NCBI GenBank assembly: GCA_023396665.1
Contig: JAEWVL010000261.1
Coordinates: 1 to 12,214, forward strand
Direction: 5' to 3'
Length of the DNA stretch: 12,214 nt
Source: Spirochaetota bacterium
GTDB taxonomy: Bacteria; Spirochaetota; UBA4802; JAFGJZ01
Part shown: positions 1-7,437 of the stretch, piece by piece
How positions within the stretch are numbered: the stretch's first letter is position 1
How the letters are laid out: each line of letters begins with the position of its first letter
Notes under the pieces: model-generated
Told to the model about the DNA's origin: nothing
Seen by the model: the letters and a program-made list of their open reading frames with translations, nothing else
Databases searched by the model: none
Position numbers and translations under genes: made by a program

Positions 1-381
1 TTCCTTCACTGTATTGTGTTTATAACAGCAAATAAGGAGAATTATGCTCATTTGAACCGGGAAAACGTATTCACATATTCCCTTATGTTTAAGCATCCAG
101 ATTCGGTTGTAAAAAAACACCAATTGAGAACATCGTATTTATCAACTGTTTTCATAGGGCTTTGCTTATTCATTGATTTTATTCGAGATTTGAGTTGATA
201 CTATTAATAGCGATGCACAAGCCCCCTTAAGGTGTTACTGTGATTCGCTGCATTTGACAAAACTGAATTATCTGAAAATATGAAGTGCATTGTTACACCT
301 GTTAACATCGTGCCGGATCAGTAACAGTATTCGTACATACGCGAAACAGCAAGAAAATGATAGAGGAAAACGGTATTACAA
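1..381. other. Intergenic/leader region with no convincing gene
   Basis: I see no supported gene here. A 60-codon open frame from a GTG at 16 to 198 has no ribosome binding site and no recognisable product, so I do not call it. A perfect 10-bp AT-rich palindrome, CTATTAATAG, lies at 201-210. The hexamer TGTTAC at 291-296 recurs inverted as GTAACA at 321-326, inside the probable 5' untranslated region of the amidase gene. The function of either repeat is unknown and both could be chance. The window starts upstream of any terminator or gene that would say what precedes this stretch. Confidence 0.5.
254..284 (+). promoter_or_regulatory. Possible sigma70 promoter of the amidase gene
   Basis: A perfect -35 hexamer TTGACA lies at 254-259. 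The best -10 candidate is TATGAA at 279-284 (4 of 6 matches), but the 19-bp spacer is long. Transcription would start near 291 and leave about 90 nt of leader before the ATG at 382. The perfect -35 is the main support and the -10 is weak. Confidence 0.3.
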
Positions 382-2127
382 ATGGCTTCAAAATTTTCGA
401 AACTAATCCTTCCATCGCTAATCCTGATTTTTGTCGGCGCTACAGAATTACTCGCCGAATTGCCGGCCCCTGTACTCTCTGTCATTAACAACGAAAAGAA
501 TCCGGAAATAAAGAGTGAACTTATCATTGAAATGGATCGCATTGATTATCTTTATTCTGATTTATACGAAAAAATGCGCAATGGCAGAAAACTGACCGTC
601 TTCATCGATCCTGCACATGGTAAACTTGACTCTGGAGTTTGGCAGGGTTCGGTTACATGGCGCCAAAGCACCACCGGTGATCCTGAAGAATTTTACTCGA
701 TACGCATAGCACGTGAGTTATATAAAAATATCAATCGTAATCCCTCCATGAGAATAGCGACAACTCACGACTATCTCAATGCACTGAAAGGGAACTCTGA
801 CGATTACACGGATATACCTTTTTCTGAAACAATAAGACTGGCCAACAGAGCGGACAGCTTTCTTGTCGTATCATGTCACCTGAATAACATATCTCCGATA
901 TATAAGGCCGACGGCCTTGTTAACATCTATGGTATTCACATCACTTGCAACAATTACGGAACGCGTTACATTTCCGACGTCAGAAGCGTACAGAGGGGTT
1001 TTCTCACACTTCACAGCGCCTACGATGTCAGCGGTTTCACCAGAAATCTGGCAAGCGATCTTCGTGCAGTACATGTCTCTCAAAACATGTATGTTAATGA
1101 ATGGGATAATGGCGTCGTCGCCGATGATCGTTTTTCATATTTTTGGGGATATCCGATGTCGGTTATTTTTGAAACAGGCTTCATTTCCAATCCCGACGAG
1201 GAGAAATTTTTACACAATCCTGACAACCAGAAGAAGATAGGAAAGGCACAATACGAATCAATTGTCAGTTCTGTCAAAAACACCTTCGGTGTCGATATCA
1301 GCGGAGCGACGCCTAAAAAAGTCTTTGAACAACCCAAACGGCTTACTGAAGTGGTTATGCTATCACGTGCCGTCGTCTATTACATGAGAAAGGGTGCACC
1401 GAAACAGGCGCAATTTGCAGCCAAAACACTTATAGACAACTACGACGAGGGTCAGTATTACGAAGGTATGCAATTTTATAAAGCTTTGCACCGTCGCCTA
1501 GCCACCGCCAACGCATTTGCCGCAAAAGCTGAAAGTGCCAAAAGAAAAAAACAATCCCGGAAAACAGTTCAATCATATTACACAAGGGCAAATCGTGCTC
1601 TCGGTAAAGGCAGTTTTTACTCTGTTGCCAGAAGATCGATTGGCGGCGGCTATACTCCCAGTTCAGTTTCAACAGGTGAGAGTTCCAGCAGTCTCCGACA
1701 CAAGCTCGGCGGCCCCCCGCAGTTTGCTCCACTTCCCGTTGCTGTTGAGAAACATTCACTCAATACCCCATTTATACTGACAATAAAACCGGGCAACACT
1801 CTTCATCAGTCGATCGAATATTCTATTGCCCCCGACGAAAAATACAAAACGGCCATCCATAGAGCATTCGCGAATGCGAAAACGACAAAAGTTACCTGGG
1901 TAAAGGTATATTCCAAAAAAAAGAAAAGGCATATCTGGCAGAAAAAAAGCTACTCTGTTGCGCAGGAATTTTCTACCGGTATTTATATTGTAAAATTAAG
2001 CCCCAAGATGACAATTTCATCGGTAAAAAAAGTAAACAGAGTTGAATTTGACCCAAAAAAATATCAGAATCAGGAATATTTTAAAAATTCCTGCCTTGCT
2101 CCGGAGCAGCCGGCAAAATCACTCTAG
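382..2127 (+). CDS. Exported N-acetylmuramoyl-L-alanine amidase (Amidase_3 family)
   Basis: This 581-residue protein should cleave the bond between N-acetylmuramic acid and L-alanine in peptidoglycan, outside the cytoplasmic membrane. Residues 1-25 look like a signal peptide: lysines at 4 and 7, a hydrophobic core, and a likely cut after LLA (23-25). The Amidase_3 zinc-site pattern is visible: PAHG with H79, a glutamate at E102 or E103, SCHLNN with H166, and ETGFISN with the catalytic E264. The 98 residues between H166 and E264 are longer than in minimal amidases and include extra sequence around 195-220. Residues 311-581 match nothing I recognise; they have a helical part (about 325-395), then a basic serine-rich region that could bind cell wall. 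The ATG is the only start after the in-frame stop at 361, but the nearest purine-rich site (AGAGGA, 362-367) is 14 nt away, so initiation may be weak. The radical SAM gene follows after 74 bp. Amidase class is confident; cellular role (division or recycling) is not. Confidence 0.88.
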   Translation: MASKFSKLILPSLILIFVGATELLAELPAPVLSVINNEKNPEIKSELIIEMDRIDYLYSDLYEKMRNGRKLTVFIDPAHGKLDSGVWQGSVTWRQSTTGDPEEFYSIRIARELYKNINRNPSMRIATTHDYLNALKGNSDDYTDIPFSETIRLANRADSFLVVSCHLNNISPIYKADGLVNIYGIHITCNNYGTRYISDVRSVQRGFLTLHSAYDVSGFTRNLASDLRAVHVSQNMYVNEWDNGVVADDRFSYFWGYPMSVIFETGFISNPDEEKFLHNPDNQKKIGKAQYESIVSSVKNTFGVDISGATPKKVFEQPKRLTEVVMLSRAVVYYMRKGAPKQAQFAAKTLIDNYDEGQYYEGMQFYKALHRRLATANAFAAKAESAKRKKQSRKTVQSYYTRANRALGKGSFYSVARRSIGGGYTPSSVSTGESSSSLRHKLGGPPQFAPLPVAVEKHSLNTPFILTIKPGNTLHQSIEYSIAPDEKYKTAIHRAFANAKTTKVTWVKVYSKKKKRHIWQKKSYSVAQEFSTGIYIVKLSPKMTISSVKKVNRVEFDPKKYQNQEYFKNSCLAPEQPAKSL

Positions 2128-2171
2128 CGTAATTGATAGGGTATAAGTCGCTAATTAATGAACGAGTCCGG

Positions 2172-2188
2172 TATAATTGAAATCAATT
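2172..2188 (+). promoter_or_regulatory. Possible -10 element with overlapping inverted repeat
   Basis: The 74-bp gap between the amidase and radical SAM genes contains a perfect TATAAT at 2172-2177, with only a poor -35 match near 2148-2153. An inverted repeat, AATTGA at 2175-2180 and TCAATT at 2183-2188, overlaps the -10 and the expected start of transcription. It could be a small operator, or chance in AT-rich DNA. I see no terminator after the amidase gene, so read-through is also possible. Confidence 0.3.
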
Positions 2189-2201
2189 CGTTGGATAACC
2201 C

Positions 2202-3119
2202 GTGAATTTTTTCGGAAAACCATACCTCTTCTTTGGCGATTATTTGCGCAATAATTACGATTGCCGAATTCTTAAACTGGCCATCAACTCCGGACTTGGA
2301 TGCCCAAACCGAACTGAAGACAATCCCGAAGGCTGCATCTTTTGCGCTGAATCAGGATCTTCGTCATTGTCGAGTAATCCTGAGTATTCAATTCTTGAGC
2401 AGATGGCTGCATCCGAAGCCTCATTCTCCCGAACTAATATACCGACAAAGTATATTGCATATTTCCAGGCCTACACGAACACAATGGCTGTTACAGCACA
2501 TCTGCGCTCACTATATGATCAGGCTTTATCCTATCACGATGTTATCGGACTTATGATTGGCACGCGTCCGGACATGTGCCAGCCAGCGGTTTGCGATCTG
2601 CTTTTTGAATACAAAGCACGATGCACCGAGTTCTGGATTGAACTCGGCCTGCAAACTATTCACGAACAAAGCCTGCAATATCTACACCGCGGTCACACTT
2701 TTGTTCAAAGTATTGACGCAATTGAAAGATTAGCAAAATATGAAATTGACGTTTGTGTTCATGTCATTCTCGGCATACCCGGCGAGACATGGGAGGATAT
2801 GATGCGCACCGCTGAAATGCTATCCTCCCTTCCCATCAAGGGAGTCAAACTGCATCATCTGCATATAATCCGGGGAACGCTTCTTGAAAAGATGCACCTC
2901 GAAACACCTGTAAAACTACTTGGTTTTGACGAATACATTTCCATCGCTGCGGACTTCATTGAACGTCTGCGGGATGATATCATTATACACCGTATTGCGG
3001 GTGATGCTCCGCTTACAGATCTTGTCGCACCAAAGTGGTGCACGCTAAAGGGAACAATTCAACAGACGCTCTGCGATGAATTCATACGAAGAGGCAGCTG
3101 GCAGGGTTTTCTTGTCTGA
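2202..3119 (+). CDS. Radical SAM protein, YhcC / TIGR01212 family
   Basis: This 305-residue cytoplasmic protein is probably a radical S-adenosylmethionine enzyme of the YhcC family, whose substrate is not established to my knowledge. The family's cluster-binding signature is present: C34 in CPNR, then a 10-residue stretch, then C45 and C48 in GCIFC. Further segments close to E. coli YhcC are YIAYFQAYTNT, IGLMIGTRPD, FWIELGLQT, the HRGH motif, VILGIPGE, and GVKLHHLHIIRGT; the C-terminal part carries IIIHRIAGDAP and PKWCTLKG. Length matches the family (about 300). The start is a GTG at 2202; GGAT at 2193-2196 is a weak ribosome binding site, and the family's N-terminal FGDYLR segment begins close behind this start. 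It probably shares a transcript with, or has its own promoter behind, the amidase gene. Its stop is only 6 bp from the 3' end of the oppositely directed rnpB. Family assignment is strong; the reaction is unknown. Confidence 0.88.
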   Translation: MNFFGKPYLFFGDYLRNNYDCRILKLAINSGLGCPNRTEDNPEGCIFCAESGSSSLSSNPEYSILEQMAASEASFSRTNIPTKYIAYFQAYTNTMAVTAHLRSLYDQALSYHDVIGLMIGTRPDMCQPAVCDLLFEYKARCTEFWIELGLQTIHEQSLQYLHRGHTFVQSIDAIERLAKYEIDVCVHVILGIPGETWEDMMRTAEMLSSLPIKGVKLHHLHIIRGTLLEKMHLETPVKLLGFDEYISIAADFIERLRDDIIIHRIAGDAPLTDLVAPKWCTLKGTIQQTLCDEFIRRGSWQGFLV

Positions 3120-3140
3120 TAAAAAGGATTGAGAGGAAAA
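3120..3140 (-). terminator. Probable rnpB terminator formed by P1 plus a U-tract
   Basis: On the minus strand the 3' arm of the long P1 helix (about 3126-3138) is followed at once by TTTTT (3121-3125). P1 could therefore serve as the terminator stem, though its partner arm is at the far 5' end of the RNA, so a classical local hairpin is not present. This is an inference from the T-run alone. Confidence 0.4.
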
Positions 3141-3477
3141 TAAGCCGAATTCTGTTCTCACCAGCTATCTATCTGGAACAGACGTCTCCGCCTGCTTCAA
3201 GCGACCTACCCGTACCCGGAAAGGGGCCTTCCATATGGGTACCTATTTGGTCTTGCACCGGACGGGGTTTACACTGCCGCCTTTCTTACAAAAGACGCGG
3301 TGAGCTCTTACCTCGCCATTTCAACCTTACCGCAGAGGACTAACCTCAAACGGCGGTATATTTTCTGTTGCACTTTCCATCGCCTCACGGCGCCCGGGTG
3401 TTACCCGGCATCCTGCCCTTCGGTGTTCGGACTTTCCTCACCGTATATACGGCGCAGCTGGTTATTCCTCTCAATCC
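3126..3477 (-). ncRNA. rnpB: RNase P RNA (bacterial type A)
   Basis: This is the catalytic RNA of RNase P, which trims 5' leaders from pre-tRNAs together with the RnpA protein. On the minus strand the universal blocks appear in order: GAGGAAAGTCCGAAC near the 5' end (5' side of P4), GGGCAGGATGCC, GAAAGTGCAACAGA, GGTAAGAGCTCACC, GCAAGACCAAATAGG, GGGTAGGTCGCTTGA and, near the 3' end, GAACAGAATTCGGCTTA. The ends pair in a P1 helix of at least 13 bp (GGATTGAGAGGAA with its complement). P2 is CCAGCT/AGCTGG, and P18 has a GAGA tetraloop. The 352-nt length is normal for type A. P3 is very short, a CCGTA/TACGG hairpin. In loop L15 the tRNA-CCA-binding GGU appears as GGA (3230-3232). The gene lies downstream of rpoD on the same strand and has its own promoter. 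Confidence 0.96.
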
Positions 3478-3484
3478 GCTGATA

Positions 3485-3512
3485 ATTAAATTGCACCCGC
3501 CTTTTGCGGCAA
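3485..3512 (-). promoter_or_regulatory. Promoter of rnpB
   Basis: On the minus strand, -35 TTGCCG (3512-3507, 4 of 6 matches) and -10 TTTAAT (3490-3485, 5 of 6) are 16 bp apart. Seven nucleotides after the -10 comes G3477, which is exactly the first base of the P1 helix. This fit between promoter geometry and RNA end makes the call fairly strong. The spacer contains a small inverted repeat, CCGC/GCGG within TTG/CAA. Confidence 0.65.
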
Positions 3513-3592
3513 TTCTTTTTCTTACTTAATTTCATGAAAATTCTGACGGCCGATACATACCGTTTACGGGAGTTTCATTTTGTTTTCACTTC

Positions 3593-3627
3593 AAAAAAAC
3601 GGCTGCCCTTTCGGACAGCCGTTTTTT
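3593..3627 (-). terminator. Intrinsic terminator of rpoD
   Basis: Read on the minus strand, a 9-bp stem (CGGCTGTCC with GGGCAGCCG, one G-U wobble) closes a GAAA tetraloop at 3600-3621. Seven T residues follow (3599-3593). The rpoD stop codon (3626-3628) lies in the A-run just before the stem. The wobble pairs only in the minus-strand RNA, so the hairpin is built for rpoD. It separates rpoD from rnpB. Confidence 0.92.
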
Positions 3628-5425
3628 ACATATATTCGAGATAATCTTTCAATTTTCTTGAACGAGTCGGATGACGCAAACGCCTCAGCGCTTTTGCTTC
3701 AATCTGACGTATACGCTCACGTGTAACCTTAAAAACATAGCCTACTTCTTCCAGGGTATGTGCATAACCGTCATCAAGACCGAAACGCATGCGAATTACC
3801 TTCTGCTCGCGCGCTGGAAGTGTATTGAGTACCCCATTAATATGTTCCGAAAGAAGCCGATAGGCTGCGGCGTTTGCGGGCGAATCAACGTCTTTATCCT
3901 CAATAAAATCGCCGAGAAGCGAATCCTCCTCCTCTCCGACCGGAGTTTCAAGCGATATTGGTTCGCGGGCGACATTTTTAACGGCTTTCACCTTCGCAAC
4001 CGGCCAACCAAGACGATCCGCAAGCTCTTCAGGAAAAGGCTCACGTCCGTATTCCTGTTGAAATAAACGTGTTTCACGGGTAATTTTGTTAATCTGCTCT
4101 ATCATGTGCACTGGAACACGAATTGTTCTCGCCTGATCGGAAATGGCGCGGGTAATAGCCTGACGAATCCACCAGGTTGCATAGGTGGAGAATTTATAGC
4201 CCTTTCTGTACTCGAACTTGTCAACGGCCTTGATCAAACCGATATTCCCTTCCTGTATCAGGTCAAAGAAATGCATTCCGCGATTTGCATATTTTTTTGC
4301 AATCGATACAACGAGTCGCAGATTCGCATTAATCAGCTGTTTTTTCGCCACTGAAATTTTTCTTTGGCCAAGATTGATCTGCTTTCCCCATTTGAGTATT
4401 TCATCAGCATTGGTACCGGCCTCTTGCTCTATTCGGCGAATCTTTCGTTCATTGTTCCTTATATCCTTTACAATGGTAAGAAGATCACGGGCCGAACCCA
4501 GTTTTAGCCGAGTCAGTACCTCTTTTACATCCTCTTCCTTCTCAATCTTGCGCGCATCATGTTTGAGGCTCTTTATATCGGTTCCATATCTTTTTTCTAT
4601 TGACTTGAAAAAACGTAATGTTTCAAGAATACGACTAACCATTGACTGTATTTTTGCAGAGAGTTTGCTTATTTCGTTTTCATTTATCCCCATCTCCTTG
4701 ATCTGTTGAATAATGGAGGCTTTTGCTTTGTCGAACTTCTCCTGTATATCAGTCGTGTCACTGTTGTCGGCTTCGGCTTTTTTCATTTTTGTCAAACACT
4801 GAATCATAACCTTATCTTCTTTGAGAATAAGAGTCATGTGTTTTTCATATTTTGCTTCGAGACTCTTTAAATCATTTGCCGAAAAGTAATATAATTTGTT
4901 CACCCGCAACACTTCAGTTACACGGACTTTTCCCTGCTTCACTCTCGGATGATTTTTGATAAGATCATTGATAAGTAATGTTGAATTAATTACCGCATCT
5001 TCAATCAGTATTTCACCCTCTTCTATCTTTTTCGCGAGATCAACTTCCTCGTCTCCGGAGAGGAGGGAAACTTTACCAATCTCACGCAAATACAGACGAA
5101 TCGGATCATCCACCCCCGAATCATCCTTCTTTTTCGCGGCGGCTTTTTTTGAACTGGCCTTTTTTTTGACAACCGGTTCGCCCTTTTCCAAAGCCGCTCC
5201 CTTAACTTCGGCCATTACCGCGCCTTTTCGGGTCGATTCCTCAACAACCTCAATGCCAAGCTGATTGATAAGTATAAAAATATCATCAATCTTGTCCGAA
5301 TTGAGAATCTTGTCAGGCAGTATTTCGTTTATTTCATCATAGGTGATTTCACCATTTGTTTTTCCCAGAGTTATTAGTTTTTGTATCTCCGGCATTGTAT
5401 CTAATGCGACTTCCGTCTTGGCCAT
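3626..5425 (-). CDS. rpoD: RNA polymerase primary sigma factor (sigma70)
   Basis: This 599-residue protein is the housekeeping sigma factor that directs RNA polymerase to -10/-35 promoters. Region 1.1 is at about 8-75, followed by a Lys/Ala-rich linker (87-100). Region 1.2 includes DDPIRLYLREIG (106-117). A long charged, helical non-conserved region spans about 135-360. Region 2 (366-441) carries NANLRLVVSIAKKYANRG, DLIQEGNIGLIKAVDKFEYR and the promoter-melting part FSTYATWWIRQAI. Region 3 is at about 442-520. Region 4 (about 530-599) contains TLEEVGYVFKVTRERIRQIE, the -35-binding helix-turn-helix, and ends RRLRHPTRSRKLKDYLEYM. The intact regions 1.1 and 4.2 mark a primary sigma factor rather than an alternative one. 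The ATG has AAGAGG four bases upstream. dnaG lies 148 bp upstream on the same strand with no terminator between, so read-through is likely, plus a possible own promoter. rpsU, often in this cluster, is absent. Confidence 0.97.
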   Translation of the reverse strand: MAKTEVALDTMPEIQKLITLGKTNGEITYDEINEILPDKILNSDKIDDIFILINQLGIEVVEESTRKGAVMAEVKGAALEKGEPVVKKKASSKKAAAKKKDDSGVDDPIRLYLREIGKVSLLSGDEEVDLAKKIEEGEILIEDAVINSTLLINDLIKNHPRVKQGKVRVTEVLRVNKLYYFSANDLKSLEAKYEKHMTLILKEDKVMIQCLTKMKKAEADNSDTTDIQEKFDKAKASIIQQIKEMGINENEISKLSAKIQSMVSRILETLRFFKSIEKRYGTDIKSLKHDARKIEKEEDVKEVLTRLKLGSARDLLTIVKDIRNNERKIRRIEQEAGTNADEILKWGKQINLGQRKISVAKKQLINANLRLVVSIAKKYANRGMHFFDLIQEGNIGLIKAVDKFEYRKGYKFSTYATWWIRQAITRAISDQARTIRVPVHMIEQINKITRETRLFQQEYGREPFPEELADRLGWPVAKVKAVKNVAREPISLETPVGEEEDSLLGDFIEDKDVDSPANAAAYRLLSEHINGVLNTLPAREQKVIRMRFGLDDGYAHTLEEVGYVFKVTRERIRQIEAKALRRLRHPTRSRKLKDYLEYM

Positions 5426-5489
5426 ACAACCTCTTCATACACACTAAATTTCGTCATTCACACATTCACATTGACAACAGAAAGTAACA

Positions 5490-5518
5490 TTTATATATCA
5501 CAGAATATTCTGTATTCG
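5490..5518 (-). promoter_or_regulatory. Putative rpoD promoter with palindromic operator candidate
   Basis: In the 148-bp dnaG-rpoD gap, the minus strand shows TATAAA (5495-5490) as a -10. An 18-bp spacer upstream is TCGAAT (5519-5514), a weak -35 with 3 of 6 matches. A perfect 14-bp palindrome, ACAGAATATTCTGT, fills 5500-5513 within that spacer. An exact 8-bp tandem repeat, CATTCACA on the + strand, lies at 5455-5470 in what would be the leader. The palindrome is certain; its role as an operator is inference. Confidence 0.35.
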
Positions 5519-5573
5519 AATAAATTCTCATCCCATAGTTACAGTCTTGTCTTTTTCCAACAGCATCAGTAAA

Positions 5574-7364
5574 TCAGAAGGTTAGCACCTTCTTGTGTCC
5601 CTTGGTTTCTCTCGAACTTAAAAAATGAACAAATTTCTCTTTCTCTCGCCTCCAGATATCAATTTCGGCAAGTAAATCTGCAGAAGAGGCATCACTTCTG
5701 TCTTTACGCAGTTCGCCCGTAAAAAACTCTATTTTCTTGTCGATCAGATATAGCCGGTAATGCAAATACAGTTCCGTGTAAACAGAATCAACATCCTCAT
5801 ATTGGTTATCGAACGCCAAGGTCTCATTTATAAATGAAAGTTCACCTTCTTCAGTGAAATAATCAAAAAGACGGTCAACCGTCAGCTCCTCGACACTTTC
5901 GTATAGATGAAAAATCTTTTTCAGTATACGATCCGCCAATGCACCCTTGAAAGATATATCAGAAAAATCAATAACCGCTTTTTTTATCAACTCCGGGCTC
6001 ATAAATAGCAGACGTATAAGCTCTGTGATGGTTTTTTCTTCAAAATTTTCTTTCACCTGAACCTTTTGCGCAAGCACGGCAGCGGGCGAGGTTTCAGATT
6101 TAAAATCACTTAACAATGCCTGCGGCTCAACATGAAGACGTGATGCGGCATATTCAAGAAGTCGCTGTTGTTCTGTTTTTAGCTCAATCTGTCGTATATG
6201 AGTAAAAAGCGACGCAAGCCGCTGCCGTACGGCCAGCCCCTGGTTATCGACAATCTCGTTAATCAGATACTCGTCGGCTGAAACAGCGCTATCGATCACC
6301 GACATCAGCATTCGGGATCCTTTTTGCTTGATATAATCAAATGGATCAGTGCCGTTTTCCGGCAAACTCGCAACTTTCAGCTGTGCGCGTATTTGATGAG
6401 CGAAAGCGGCTCCTCGTACTGAGGCCTTTTTGCCCGCTGAATCACCATCAAAGAGCAAGACTATTTCATCACAAAATCGGGAAAGAAGCGTTAGTTGCTC
6501 AACAGTCAGAGCGGTACCCAAAGGTGCAACAACATTATGAATGCCCCCCTGATACAACCCGATCATATCGAGATAGCCTTCAACGATCAGTGCTCGCCGC
6601 AAGGTTCTTATTTCAGCTTGAACGATATCCAGTCCGTATAGATTATACCTCTTTTGAAAAAGTTCGTTTTCAGGTGAATTCAGGTACTTGGGCTCACCCT
6701 TTTCAATAACCCTTCCTCCGAAGGCGATAACATCCCCCTGAACTGAAGCTATTGGAAACATAAGCCTGTCACGGAATCTGTCATACCATGAATCTTTTTT
6801 CGATGATTTTATCAGAACACCGGCGCGTTCCGCCATCTCATAACTGATTCCTTTCGAAGACAGGCGATCACGAAGAAAAGTCCATTCTTCCGGAGCATAG
6901 CCAAGCTTGAACTGCCGTATTGTCTCTTCAGAAATCCCCCGGCCTTTGATATACGCAAGAGCACCCTGACCCGCATCGGAACAAAGATAGCGGTGATATA
7001 CCTCAGCTGTGTAACGGTTAATTCGTGAATAAAGCGCCTTTTCGTCTTTTTTGCCGTTTTTATCTGACCCGTTCTCCAGCGGAATATTGGCAATAGCCGC
7101 TAAATGTTCAACAGCCTGGGGGAAACTCATATTCTCAATCTTCATCACAAAAGTGAAGATATTTCCGCCAGCATGACATCCGAAACAATGAAAAATCTGT
7201 TTATCCGCAGAAACAGAAAATGAGGGGGTCTTTTCTTTATGAAAAGGGCATAATGCTATATAATTGTTACCACGCCTCGTCAGATCCGGCAGATATCTCG
7301 CGATCACATCTTCGATGCGAAGAGTATTTCGGATTGTGTCGATTATTCTCTGGGACAATGCCAC
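5574..7364 (-). CDS. dnaG: DNA primase
   Basis: DnaG makes RNA primers for the lagging strand at the replication fork, working with the replicative helicase. Taking the GTG at 7364 as start gives 596 residues, a normal length. The N-terminus then reads (M)ALSQRIIDTIRNTLRIEDVI, like the family. The CHC2 zinc finger has C39, H42, C60 and C63 (LCPFHKEKTPSFSV and FHCFGCHAGG). The catalytic core follows, with DRFRDRLMFPI and IAFGGRVIEKGEPKYLNSPE. The Toprim metal site shows EGYLD (E262) and DGDSAG (D306, D308). The divergent C-terminal part (about 410-596) would bind helicase. The frame opens 25 codons earlier at an ATG (7439), but that ATG overlaps a TATAAT and lacks a ribosome binding site, and the added residues do not look like primase. 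AGGA lies 10 nt before the GTG; a TTG at 7358 is another option. rpoD follows on the same strand. Confidence 0.96.
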   Translation of the reverse strand: MALSQRIIDTIRNTLRIEDVIARYLPDLTRRGNNYIALCPFHKEKTPSFSVSADKQIFHCFGCHAGGNIFTFVMKIENMSFPQAVEHLAAIANIPLENGSDKNGKKDEKALYSRINRYTAEVYHRYLCSDAGQGALAYIKGRGISEETIRQFKLGYAPEEWTFLRDRLSSKGISYEMAERAGVLIKSSKKDSWYDRFRDRLMFPIASVQGDVIAFGGRVIEKGEPKYLNSPENELFQKRYNLYGLDIVQAEIRTLRRALIVEGYLDMIGLYQGGIHNVVAPLGTALTVEQLTLLSRFCDEIVLLFDGDSAGKKASVRGAAFAHQIRAQLKVASLPENGTDPFDYIKQKGSRMLMSVIDSAVSADEYLINEIVDNQGLAVRQRLASLFTHIRQIELKTEQQRLLEYAASRLHVEPQALLSDFKSETSPAAVLAQKVQVKENFEEKTITELIRLLFMSPELIKKAVIDFSDISFKGALADRILKKIFHLYESVEELTVDRLFDYFTEEGELSFINETLAFDNQYEDVDSVYTELYLHYRLYLIDKKIEFFTGELRKDRSDASSADLLAEIDIWRREKEKFVHFLSSRETKGHKKVLTF

Positions 7365-7437
7365 TGTGCTGATATCCTGACGGACAGTAAATAGGCAGCG
7401 CGCTTTGGCGCAAAATCCTAAATACGCCAGGGGTGTC

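Noticed and set aside
16..198. 60-residue open frame at the window start
   Set aside because: GTG start without a ribosome binding site, no recognisable motifs, and low-complexity AT-rich composition; not supported as a gene.
1912..1926. A-rich run in the amidase gene as a possible frameshift site
   Set aside because: The reading frame continues intact on both sides and the encoded lysines fit the basic C-terminal region.
3300..3482. Open frame on the + strand
   Set aside because: It is antisense to conserved core blocks of the RNase P RNA and has no ribosome binding site.
4218..4709. 163-residue + strand open frame
   Set aside because: Shadow of rpoD on the opposite strand; the sequence is rich in Ser, Arg and Phe, as expected from reversed Lys/Glu codons.
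6341..6709. 122-residue + strand open frame
   Set aside because: It lies opposite the dnaG catalytic core, and the primase frame is clearly the real one.
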